Shown here piece after piece: positions 41,615 through 53,204 of a stretch of 64,000 nucleotides of DNA. Below the pieces are notes generated by a model that worked only from the letters and a program-made list of their open reading frames with translations, was not told the origin of the DNA and ran no database searches. Origin of the DNA: Xylocopa sonorina. Taxonomy: Eukaryota > Arthropoda > Insecta > Hymenoptera > Apidae. Where the stretch lies: NCBI RefSeq assembly GCF_050948175.1, contig NW_027490219.1, positions 248,001 through 312,000 of the forward strand, read 5' to 3'. How positions within the stretch are numbered: the stretch's first letter is position 1; each line of letters begins with the position of its first letter. A program made the position numbers and the translations under genes.

Positions 41615-42658
41615 CTCGTCTACACTTCAAATGAATATAAATGCGACACTTCCTTGCAAGGAAGTAGCGATTGCAGATGTCTACGCATCGAAGCAATAGA
41701 GTTCTTGTGATTCTTAAAACGCGATATCGCATCTCATTTCTATGTTTCATGGTAAGATATAATATGGTTTGCGAAGTTTCATGTATTCCTCGTCTACACT
41801 TCAAATGAATGTGAATGCGACACTTCCTCGCTAGGAAATAGCGTTTGCAGATGTCTACGTATCGTAGCAATAGAGTTCATATGATTCTTAAAACGCGACA
41901 TCGCATCTCATTTCTATGTTTCATGGTAAGATATAACATGATTTGCGAAGTGTTATGTATTCCTCGTCTACACTTCAAATGAATGTGAATGCGATACTCC
42001 CTCACCAGAAAATAGCGTTTGCAGATGTCTACGTATCGTAGCAATAGCATTCTAATGCTTCTTAAAACGCGATATCGCATCACATTTCTATGTTTCATGG
42101 AAAGATATAATATGGTTTGCGAAGTGTTATGCATTCCTCGTCTACGATTCAAATGAATGTAAATGCGACACTTCCTTGCAAGGAAATAGCGTTTGCAGAT
42201 GTCTACGTATCGTAGCAATAGAGTTCTTATGATTGTTAAAACGCGATATCGCATCTCATTTCTATGTTTCATGGTAAGATATAATATGATTTGCGAAGTG
42301 TCATGTATTCCTCGTCTACACTTCAAATGAATGTGAATGCGACACTTCCTCGCTAGGAAATAGCGTTTGCAGATGTCTACGTATCGTAGCAAAAGAGTTC
42401 ATATGATTCCTAAAACGCGATATCGCATCTCATTTCTATGTTTCATGGTAAGATATAATATGATTTGCGAGGTGTTATGTATTCCTTGTCTGCACTTCAA
42501 ATGAATGTAAATGCGACTCTTCATTGCAAGGAAATAGCGTTTGCAGATGTCTACGTATCGTAGCAGTAGAGTTCTTATGATTCTTAAAACGCGATATCGC
42601 ATCTCATTTCTATGTTTCATGGTAAGATATAACATGATTTGCGAAGTGTCATGTATTC
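41615..42658. repeat. Six-monomer (1044-bp) tandem duplication, unit 1
   Basis: This unit repeats with almost no change 1044 bp downstream. It contains a strongly aberrant monomer (gcgatactccctcaccagaaa near 41.99 kb) and one with gcattcctcgtctacgattc. Others carry gactcttcattgcaagg, ttcttgtgattc and tacgcatcgaag. All of these recur in unit 2. Confidence 0.85.
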
Positions 42659-43722
42659 CTCGTCTACACTTCAAATGAATATAAATGCGACACTTCCTTG
42701 CAAGGAAGTAGCGATTGCAGATGTCTACGCATCGAAGCAATAGAGTTCTTGTGATTCTTAAAACGCGATATCGCATCTCATTTCTATGTTTCATGGTAAG
42801 ATATAATATGGTTTGCGAAGTTTCATGTATTCCTCGTCTACACTTCAAATGAATGTGAATGCGACACTTCCTCGCTAGGAAATAGCGTTTGCAGATGTCT
42901 ACGTATCGTAGCAATAGAGTTCATATGATTCTTAAAACGCGACATCGCATCTCATTTCTATGTTTCATGGTAAGATATAACATGATTTGCGAAGTGTTAT
43001 GTATTCCTCGTCTACACTTCAAATGAATGTGAATGCGATACTCCCTCACCAGAAAATAGTGTTTGCAGATGTCTACGTATCGTAGCAATAGCATTCTAAT
43101 GCTTCTTAAAACGCGATATCGCATCACATTTCTATGTTTCATGGAAAGATATAATATGGTTTGCGAAGTGTTATGCATTCCTCGTCTACGATTCAAATGA
43201 ATGTAAATGCGACACTTCCTTGCAAGGAAATAGCGTTTGCAGATGTCTACGTATCGTAGCAATAGAGTTCTTATGATTGTTAAAACGCGATATCGCATCT
43301 CATTTCTATGTTTCATGGTAAGATATAATATGATTTGCGAAGTGTCATGTATTCCTCGTCTACACTTCAAATGAATGTGAATGCGATACTTCCTCGCTAG
43401 GAAATAGCGTTTGCAGATGTCTACGTATCGTAGCAAAAGAGTTCATATGATTCTTAAAACGCGATATCGCATCTCATTTCTATGTTTCATGGTAAGATAT
43501 AATATGATTTGCGAGGTGTTATGTATTCCTTGTCTGCACTTCAAATGAATGTAAATGCGACTCTTCATTGCAAGGAAATAGCGTTTGCAGATGTCTACGT
43601 ATCGTAGCAGTAGAGTTCTTATGATTCTTAAAACGCGATATCGCATCTCATTTCTATGTTTCATGGTAAGATATAACATGATTTGCGAAGTGTCATGTAT
43701 TCCTCGTCTACACTTCAAATGA
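42659..43722. repeat. Six-monomer (1044-bp) tandem duplication, unit 2
   Basis: Second copy of 41615-42658. Few differences are visible: aaatagtgtttg for aaatagcgtttg near 43058, and gcgatacttcc for gcgacacttcc near 43384. The very low divergence and direct adjacency indicate a recent unequal exchange or an assembly duplication. Confidence 0.85.
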
Positions 43723-44059
43723 ATGTAAATGCGACACTTCCTTGCTAGGAAATAGCGTCTGCAGATGTCTAGGTATTGTAGTAATACAGTTCTAATGCTT
43801 CTTATAACGCGATATCGCATCTCATTTCTATGTTTCATGGTAAGGTGTAATATGATTTGCGAAGTGTTACGTATTCCACGTCTACACTTCAAATGGATGT
43901 AAATGCGACACTTCCTTGCAGGGAAGTAGCGATTGCAGATGTCTACGTATCGAAGCAATAGAGTTCTTATGATTCTTAAAACGCGATATCGCATCTCATT
44001 TCTATGTTTCATGGTAAGATATAATATGATTTGCGAAGTGTCATGTATTCCTCGTCCAC

Positions 44060-44159
44060 NNNNNNNNNNNNNNNNNNNNNNNNNNNNNNNNNNNNNNNNN
44101 NNNNNNNNNNNNNNNNNNNNNNNNNNNNNNNNNNNNNNNNNNNNNNNNNNNNNNNNNNN
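44060..44159. other. Assembly gap (100 N)
   Basis: A run of exactly 100 N, the usual placeholder for a gap of unknown size. The 174-bp phase does not carry across it: the post-gap gaatgtaaatg landmark lies 91 bp later than the pre-gap phase predicts. The monomer subfamily also changes from A to B across the gap, so neither the missing length nor the adjacency of the two arrays can be trusted. Confidence 0.99.
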
Positions 44160-47100
44160 GAATGTAAATGCGAATATACCTTCCTAGGAAATAACGTTTG
44201 CAGATGTCTACGTATCGTAGCAATGGAATTCTAATGCTACTTAAATCGCGACATCGCATCTCATTTCTATGTTTCGTGATAAGATATAATATTCATTGCG
44301 AAGTGTCATGTATACCTCGTATTCACTTCAAAAGAATGTAAATGCGACTATTGCTTGCTAGGAAATAGCGTTTGCAGATGTCTCCGCATCGAGGCCACAG
44401 AGTTCTAATCCATCTTAAAAAGCGATATCGCATCTCTCTTCTATGTTTCATGATAAGATATAGTTATTCATTGCGAAGTTTCATGTGTACCTAGCATTCA
44501 CTCCAAACGAATGTAAATGCGACACTTCCTTGCTAGGAAATAGCGTATTCAGATGTATACGTATCGTAGCAATAGCGTTCTAATGCTACTTAAATCGCGA
44601 TATCACATCTCATTTATATGTTTCGTGATAAGATATAATATTCATTGCAAAGTGTCATGTATACCTTGTGTTCACTTCAAAAGAATGTAAATGCGACTAT
44701 TGCTTGCTAGGAAATAGCGTTTGCAGATGTCTACGAATCGTAGCAATAGAGTTCTAATGCTACTTAAATCGCGATATCGCATCTCATTTATATGTTTCGT
44801 GATAAGATATAATATCCATTGCGAAGTGTCATGTATACCTCGTATTCACTTCAATAGAATGTAAATGCGAATATACCTTCCTAGGAAATAACGTTTGCAG
44901 ATGTCTACGTATCGTAGCAATGGAGTTCTAATGCTTCTCAAAACGCGCTATCGCATCTCATTTCTATGTTTCGTGATAAGATATGATATTCATTGCGAAG
45001 TGTCATGTATACTTCGTATTCACTTCAAAAAAATGTAAATGCGACTATTGTTTGCTAGGAAATAGCGTTTGCAGAAGTCTACGTATCGTAGCAATAGAGT
45101 TCTAATGCTACTTAAATTGCGATATCGCATCTCATTTCTATGTTTCGTGATAAGATATAATATTCATTGCGATGTGTCATGTATACCTCGTATTCGCTTC
45201 AAAAGAATGTAAATGCGACACTTCCTTGCTAGGAAATAGCGTATTCAGATGACCACGTATCGTAGCAATAGAGTTCCAATGCTGCTTAAATCGCGATATC
45301 GCATCTCACTTCTATGTTTCATGATAAGATATAATATTCACTGCGATGTGTCATGTGTACCTCGTATTCACTTCAAGAGAATGTAAATGCGACACTTCCA
45401 TGCTAGGAAATAGCGTCTGCATATGTCTACGCGTCGAGGCAATAGAGTTCTAATGCTTCTCAAAATGCGATATCGCATCTCATTTCTATGCTTCATGATA
45501 AGACATAATATTCATTGCGAAGTGTCATGTATACCTCGTACTCACTTCAAAAGAATGTAAATGCGACGTTTCCATCCTAGGAAATAGCGTTCGCAGATGT
45601 CTACGTATCGTAGCAATAGAGTCCTAATGCTTCTTAAAACGAGATGTCGCATTTAATTTCTATGTTTCGTGATAAGATATAATATTCATTGCGAAGTGTC
45701 ATGTATACCTCGTATTCACTGCAAACGAATGTAAATGCGACACTTCCTTGCTAGGAAATAGCGTATTCAGATGTCTACGTATCGTGGCAATAGAGTTTTA
45801 ATGCTACTTAAATCGCGATATCGCATCTCATTCCTATGTTTCATGATAAGATATAATATTAATTGCGAAGTGTCATGTATACATAGCATTCACTTCAAAA
45901 GTATGTAAGTGCGACACTTCCATGCTAGGAAATAGCGTTTGCAGATGTCTACGTATCGTAGCAATAGAGTTCTAATGCTTCTCAAAACGCGATATCGCAT
46001 CTCATTTCTATGTTTCCTGATAAGATATAATATTCATTGCGAAGTGTCATGTACACCTCTAGTTCACATCAAAAGAACCTAAATGCGACATTTCCACGCT
46101 AGGAAATAGCATTTGCAGATATCTCCGCAACGAGGCAATAGGGTTCTAAGGCTTCTTAAAACGAGATGTCGCATTTCATTTCTATGTTTCGTGATAAGAT
46201 ATAATATTCATTGCGAAGTGTCATGTATACCTCCTATTCACTCCAGATGAATGTAAACGCGACACTTCCTTGCTAGGAAATAGCGTCTGCAGATGTCTAC
46301 GCATCGAGGCAATAGAGTTCTGATGCTCTTAAAACGCGATATCGCATCTCACTTCTATGTTTCATGATAAGATATAATATTCATTGCGAAGTGTCATGTA
46401 TACCTCGTATTCACTCCAAACGAAAGTAAAATGCGACACTTCCTTGCTAGGAAATAGCGTATTCAGATGTCTACGTATCGTGGCAATAGAGTTCTAATGC
46501 TACTTAAATCGCGATATCACATCTCATTTATATGTTTCGTGATAAGATATAATATTCATTGCGAAGTGTCATGTATAACTCGTATTCACTTCAGAAGAAT
46601 GTAAGTGCGACACTTCCATGCTAGGAAATAGCGTTTGCAGATGTCTCCGCATCGAGGCCATAGGGTGCTAAAGCTTCTTAAAACGCGATATTCGCATCTC
46701 TCTTCTATGTTTCATGATAAGATATAATATTCATTGCGAAGTGTCATGTATACCTCGTATTCACTTCAAAAGAATGTAAGTGCGACACTTCCATGCTAGG
46801 AAATAGCGTCTGCAGATGTCTACACGTAGAGGCAATAGAGTTCTCATGCCTCTTAAAACGCGATGTCGCATCACATTTCTATGTTTCCTGATAAGATATA
46901 ACATTCATTGCGAAGTGTCCTGTATACCTCGTATTCACTTCAAAAGGATGTAAGTGCGACACTTCCATGCTAGGAAATAGCGTTTGCAGATGTCTATGTA
47001 CCGTAGCAATAGAGTTCTAATGCTTCTCAAAACGCGATATCGCATCTCATTTCTATGCTTCATGATAAGATATAATATTCATTGGGAAGTGTCATGTATA

Positions 47101-49400
47101 CCTAGTTTTCACTCCAAACGAATGTAAAATACGACACTTCCTTGCTAGGAAATAGCGTATTCAGATATCTACGTATCGTAGCAATAGAGTTCTAAAGCTA
47201 CTTAAATTGCGATATCGCAACTCATTTCTATGTTTCGTGATAAGATATAATATTCATTGCGAAGTGTCATGTATACCTCGTATTCGCTTCAAAAGAATGT
47301 AAATGCGACAATTGCTTGCTAGGAAATAGCGCTTGCAGATGTCTCCGCATCGAGGCCATAGAGTTCTAATCCATCTTAAAAAGCGATATCGCATCTCTCT
47401 TCTATGCTTCATGATAAGATATAATATTCATTGCGAAGTGTCATGTATAACTCGCATTCACTACAAACGAATGTAAATGCGACACTTCCTTGCTAGGAAA
47501 TAGCGTATTCAGATGTCTACGTATCGCAGCAATAGAGTTCTAATGCGCCCTAAAACGCGATATCGCGTCTCACTTCTATGATTCATTACAAGATATAATA
47601 TTCATTGCGAAGTGTTATGTATACCTCGTATTCACATCAAAAGAATGTAAATGCGACTATTCCTTGCTAGGACATAGCGTTTGCAGATGCCTATGTATCG
47701 TAGCAATAGAGTTCTAATGCTTCTCAAAACGCAATATCGCATCTCATTTCTACGCTTCATGATAAGGCATAATATTCATTGGGAAGTGTCATGTATACCT
47801 CGTATTCACTCCAAACGAATGTAATGCGACACTTCCTTCCTAGGCAATAGCGTATTCAGATGTCTACGTATCGTAGCAATAGAGTTCTAATGCTACTTAA
47901 ATAGCGATATCGCATCTCATATCTATGTTTCGTGACAAGATATATTATTCATTGCGAAGAGTCATGTATACCTCCTATTCACTCCAGACGAATGTAAATG
48001 CTACACTTCCATGCTAGGAAATAGCGTCTGCAGATGTCTACGCGACGAGGCAATAGCGTTCCAATGTTTCTTAAAACGCGATATTGCACCTCACTTCTAT
48101 GCTTCATGATAAGATATATTATTCAGTGCGAAGTGTCGTGTATACCCCTTATTCACATCAAGAGAATGTAAATGCCGACTATTGCTTGCTAGGAAATAGT
48201 ATTTGAGGGTGTCTACGTATCGTAGCAATAGCGTTCTAATGTTTCTTAAAACGCGATATCGCATCTCTCTTCTATGTTTCATGATAAGATATAATATTCA
48301 TTGTGAAGTGTCATGTATATCTCGTATTCACTTCAAAAGAATGAAAATGCGACACTTCCTTGCTAGGAAATAGCGTATTCAGATGTCTACGTATCGTAGC
48401 AATAGAGTTCTAATGCTACTTAAATCGCGATATCGCATCTCTTTTCTATATTTCGTGATAAGATATAATATTCATTGCGAAGTGTCATGTATACCTCGTA
48501 TTCACTTCAATAGAATGTAAATGCGAATCTACCTTCCTAGGAAATAACGTCTGCAGATGTCTACGTATCGTAGCAATGGAGTTCTAATGCTTCTCAAAAC
48601 ACGCTATCGCATCTCATTTCTATGCTTCATGATAAGATATAATATTCATTGCAAAGTGTCATGTATACCTCGTATTCACTCTCAACGAATGTAAATGCGA
48701 CACTTCAATGCTAGGAAATAGCGTCTGCAGATATGTACGCGTTGAGGCAATAGAGTTCTAATGCTTCTTAAAACACGACATCGCATGTCATTTCTATGTT
48801 TCATGATAAGATCTATTATTCATTGCGAAGTGTCACTTATACCTCGTATTCACTTCAAATGAATGTAAATGCGACATTTCCTTTCTAGGAAATAGCGTTT
48901 GCAGATGTCTACGTATAGAGGCAATAGTGCTCTAATGCTTCCTAAAACGCGATATCGCATCTCATTTCTATGTTTCATGATAAGATATAATATTCATTGC
49001 GAAGTATCATGTATGCCTCGTATTCATTTCAGAAGAATGTAAATGCGACACTTCCTTGCTAGGAAGTAGCGTCTCCAGATATCTACGTATCGTTGCAATA
49101 GAGTTCTAATACTGCTTAAAACGTGATATCGCATCTCACTACTATGTATCATGATAAGGTATAATATTCATTGCGAAGTGTCATGTATAACTCCTATTCA
49201 CTTCAAAAGAATGTAAATGCGACACTTCCTTGCTAGGAAATAGCGTCTGCAGATATGTACGCGTTGAGGCAATAGAGTTCTAATGCTTCTTAAAACAGGA
49301 TATCGCATGTCATTTCTATGTTTCATGATAAGATATAATATTAATTTCGAAGTGCTACGTATATCTCGTCTACACTTCAAAATAATGTAAATGCCACACT

Positions 49401-49748
49401 TCCTTGGTAGGATATGGCGTTTCCAGATGTCTACGTATCGAAGCAATGGAATTGTAATGCTTCATAGAACGCGATGTCGCATCTCATTTCTATGTTTCAT
49501 GACAAGATACAATATTCATTGCGAAGTGTCATGTATTCCTCGTATACACATCTAAAGAATGTAAATATGACACTTCCTTGGTAGGAAATGGCGTTTCCAG
49601 ATGTCTACGTATCGAAGCAATGGAATTGTAATGCTTCATAGAACGCGATGTCGCATCTCATTTCTATGTTTCATGACAAGATATAATATCCATTGCGAAG
49701 TGTCATGTATGCCTCATATTCACTTCAAAAGAATGTAAATGTGACACT
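49401..49748. repeat. Recent single-monomer tandem duplication in subfamily B
   Basis: The stretch from tccttggtagg to ttcatgacaagata at 49401-49520 repeats 174 bp later from 49575. Shared private variants are tggcgtttccag, caatggaattgtaatgc, cttcatagaacgcgatg and catgacaag. Its neighbours lack most of these, so this is a local copy of one monomer. Confidence 0.8.
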
Positions 49749-51830
49749 TCCTTGCTAGGAAATAGCGTTTGAAGATGTCTACGTATCGAAGTAATAGATT
49801 TCTAATGCTTCTTAAAACGCGATATCGCATCTCATTTCTATGTTTCATGATAAGATATACTATCCATTGCGAAGTAGCATGTATACCTCGCATACACTTC
49901 AAATCAATGTAAACGCGACACTTCCTTGCTAGGAAATAGCGTTTGCAGATGTCTCCGTACCGAAGCAATAGAGTTCATTACTTCATAAAACGGGATATCG
50001 CATCTCATTTCTATGTTTCATGACAAGATATAATATTCATTGCGAAGTGTCATGTATTCCTCGTATTCACATCTAAAGAGTGTAAATGCAACACTTCCTT
50101 GCTAGGTAATAGCGTTTGCAAATTTCTACGTATCGAAGCAATAGAGTTCTAAAGCTTCTTAAATCGCGATATCGCATATCACGTCTATGTTTCATGATAA
50201 GCTATAATATTCATGGCGAAGTGTCATATATACCTCGCATACACTTCAAATGAATGTAAATGCGACACGTCCTTTGCTAGGAAATAACGTTTGCAGATGT
50301 CTACGTGTCGTAGCAATAGAGTTCTAGGGCTTCTTAAAACACGATATCGCACCACATTTCTATGCTTCATGATAAGATATAATATTCATTGCGAAGTGTT
50401 TTGTATTCCTCGTCTACACTGCAAGCGAATGTAAATGCGACACTTCCTTCCTCGTAAATAGCGTTTGCAGATCTCTACGTATCGAAACAATAGAGTTCTA
50501 ATGCTTCTTAAAACGCGATATCGCATCTCATTTCTATGCTTCATGATATGATATATTATTCATTGCCGAGTGTTATGTATACCTCGCCTACACTTCAAAA
50601 GAATGTAAATGCCACACTTCCTTTTTCGGAAATGCGTTTCCAGATGTCTACGTATCGAAGCAATAGAGTTGTAGTGCTTCTTAAAACGCGACATCACATC
50701 TCAGTTCTATGGTTCATGATAAGATATAATATACATTGTGAAGTGCTATGTATACCTCGTCTGCACTTCGAAAGAATGTAACTGCCACACTTCCTAGCTA
50801 GGAAAGGCGTTTCCAGATGTCAAAGTATCGAAGCAATAGAGTTCTAACGCTTCTTTAAACGCGATATCGAAACTCAATTCTATGGTTCATGATAAGTTAT
50901 AATAGTCATTGCGAAGTGTTATGTATACCTGGTCAACACTTCCAAGGAATGTAAATGCCACACACCCTTGGTAGGATATGCAATTCCAGATGTTTACGAG
51001 TCGAAGCAACAGAGTTCTAATGCTTCTTAAAACGGGATATCGTATCTCATACCTATGTTTCATGATAGGATATAATATTCATTGCGAAGTGTTATGTATA
51101 CCTCGCATTCGCTTCAAAATAATGTAAATCCGACACTACCATGCTAGGAAATAGCGTTTGCAGATGTCTACGTATCGAAGCAATAGAGTTCTAATGCTTC
51201 ATACATCGCGATATCGCATCTCATTTCTATGTTTCATGATAAGATACAATATTCATTGCGAAGTGTTATGTATACCTCGGACACACTTCAGATGAATGTA
51301 AATGCGACACTTCCTTGCTAGTAAATGGAGTTTGCAGATGTCTACGTATCGTAGCTATAGTGTTCTGATGCTTTTTAAATCGCGATATCGCATCTCATTT
51401 CTATTTTTCATGATAAGATATAATATTCATTGCGAAGTGTCATGTATACCTCGTATTCTCTTCAAAAGAATGTAAATGCGATACTTCCTTGCTATTAAAT
51501 GGAGTTTGTTGGTGTCTACGTATCGTAGCGATAGAGTTCTAATGCTTCTTAAAACGCGATATCGCATCTCACTTCTATGTTTCATGATAAGATATAATAA
51601 TCACTTTGGAGTGTTATTTATACCCCGTATTCACTTCAAAAGAATGTAAATGCGACACATCCTTGCTAGGAAATATTGTTTGCAGATGTCTACGTATCGC
51701 AGCAATAGAGTTCTAATGCTTTTTAAATCGCGATAACGCATCCAATTTCAACGTTTCATGATAAGATATAATATCCATTGCGAAGTGTCATGTATACCTC
51801 GTTTTCACAGCAAAAGAATGTAAATGCGAC

Positions 51831-53204
51831 ACTTCCATTCTAGGAAATAGCGTTTGCAGAGGTCAACGTATCGTAGCAATAGAGTCCTAATGCTTCGTAG
51901 AACGAGATGTCGCACTTCATTTCTATGTTTCGTAATAAGATATAATATTCATTGTGGAATGTTATGTATACCTCGTATTCACTACAAAAGAATGTAAATG
52001 CGACACTTACGTGCTAGGAAATAGCGTTTGCAGATGTCTACGTATTTTAGCAATAGAGTTCTAATGCTTCTTAATACGCGATATCGCATCTCATTTCGTT
52101 GTCTTATGATAAGGTATAATGTGCATTGTGCAGTGATATGTATCCCTCGTCTGCACTTCAAATGAATTTACATGCGACACTTCCTTGCTAGGAAATAGCG
52201 TTTGCAGGAGTCCACGTATCGAAGGAATAGAGTTCTAATGCATCTTAAATCGCGATATCGCATCTCATTTCTATGTTTCATGATAAGATATAGTATTCAT
52301 TGTGCAATGTTATGTATACCTCGCATTCACTTCAAAAGAATGTAAATGCGACACTTCCTTGCTAGGATATAGCGCTTGCGGATGTCTACGTATCGTGGCA
52401 TTAGAGTTCCCATGCTTCTTAAAACCCGATATCGTATCTCATACCTATGTTTCGTGATAAGAAGTAATATTCATTGCGAAGTGTTATGTATACCTCACAT
52501 TCGCTTCAAAAGAATGTAAATTCGACACTTCCATGCTAGAAAGTAGCGTTTGCAAATGTCTACGTACCGTAGCAATAGAGTTCTAATGCTAGTTAGAATC
52601 CGATATCGCATCTCATTTCTATGTCTCATGATAAGATATAATATTCATTGCGAAGTGTCATGTATACCTCGTATTCAATACAAAAGAATGTAAATGCGGC
52701 TCTACCTTGCTAGGAAATATCGTTTGCAGATATCTACGTATCGAAGCAATAGGTTTCTAATGCTTCTTAAAACGCGATATCGCATCTCGTTTCAATGTTT
52801 CATGATAAGATATAATATCGATTGCGAAGTATCATGTATACCTCGTATTCACTTGAAAAGAATGTAAATGCGACACTTCCATGCTAGGAAATAGCGTTTG
52901 CAGAGGTCAACGTATCGTAGCAATAGAGTCCTAATGCTTCGTAGAACGAGATGTCGCATTTCATTTCTATGTTTCGTAATAAGATATAATATTCATTGTG
53001 GAGTGTTATGTATACCTCGTTTTCACATCAAAAGTATGTAAGTGCGACACTTCCTTGCTAGGAAATATTGTTTGCAGATGTCTACGTATCGTAGCAATAG
53101 AGTTCTACTGCTTCTTAAAACGAGAAGTCGTATTTCATTTCTATGTTTCGTAATAAGATATAATATTCATTGTGGAATGTTATGTATACCTCGTATTCAC
53201 TACA
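51831..53204. repeat. Local six- to seven-monomer duplication next to the B higher-order repeat
   Basis: The monomer with gcagaggtcaacg and gagtcctaatgcttcgtag at about 51.83-51.98 kb recurs near 52.88-53.03 kb (offset 1044 bp, 6 monomers). The following monomer with gacacttacgtgc and gtgcattgtgcagtg at 51.98-52.17 kb recurs at 53.20-53.39 kb (offset 1218 bp, 7 monomers), at the start of the 21-monomer repeat. Confidence 0.7.

Larger units (their letters stand above)
1..44059. repeat. Satellite array, subfamily A (174-bp monomer, about 253 copies)
   Basis: A head-to-tail tandem array fills this stretch. The landmark ttcatggtaag recurs at 1, 175, 349, 523 and onward every 174 bp, with only scattered 1-2 bp slips. 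Monomers share gaatgtaaatgcgacacttc, agcgtttgcagatgtctacg and acgcgatatcgcatctc. The subfamily is marked by tatgatttgcgaag and tattcctcgtctacac. Recurrent variant classes include: tactattcaaatgagtg with ctagcaagg; gcaaagaaatag with agatatgtaatgc; gtctgcagatgtctaggt; gtgaatg with tcgctagg; gcgatacttcc with agctttc; and gctacgtattcc with cagatatctacg. All copies point the same way, and no unique sequence over 300 bp interrupts them. Function is inferred only: arrays of this size and purity are typical of centromeric or pericentromeric heterochromatin. There is no direct evidence of kinetochore binding in the sequence. Confidence 0.97.
44160..53204. repeat. Satellite array, subfamily B, diverged monomers (about 52 copies)
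   Basis: Tandem 174-bp monomers in the same orientation as the A array. The diagnostic B segments are ttcatgataag or ttcgtgataag, tattcattgcgaagtg, tatacctcgtattcac and ttcaaaagaatg. Neighbouring monomers differ at many positions (for example aatataccttcctagg, gactattgcttgctagg, tccgcatcgaggcc). Small indels are common and I see no long-range higher-order period. A few monomers carry A-like patches (ctcgtctacacttc near 49.37 and 50.41 kb). No gene or unique sequence was seen. High divergence is typical of array flanks no longer being homogenised, which is inference here. Confidence 0.93.

Noticed and set aside
44160..53204. Transposon or unique insert in the diverged zone
   Set aside because: The zone looks irregular, but each stretch still aligns to the 174-bp monomer in phase apart from 1-2 bp indels. 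No terminal repeats, target-site duplications or foreign frames were seen.
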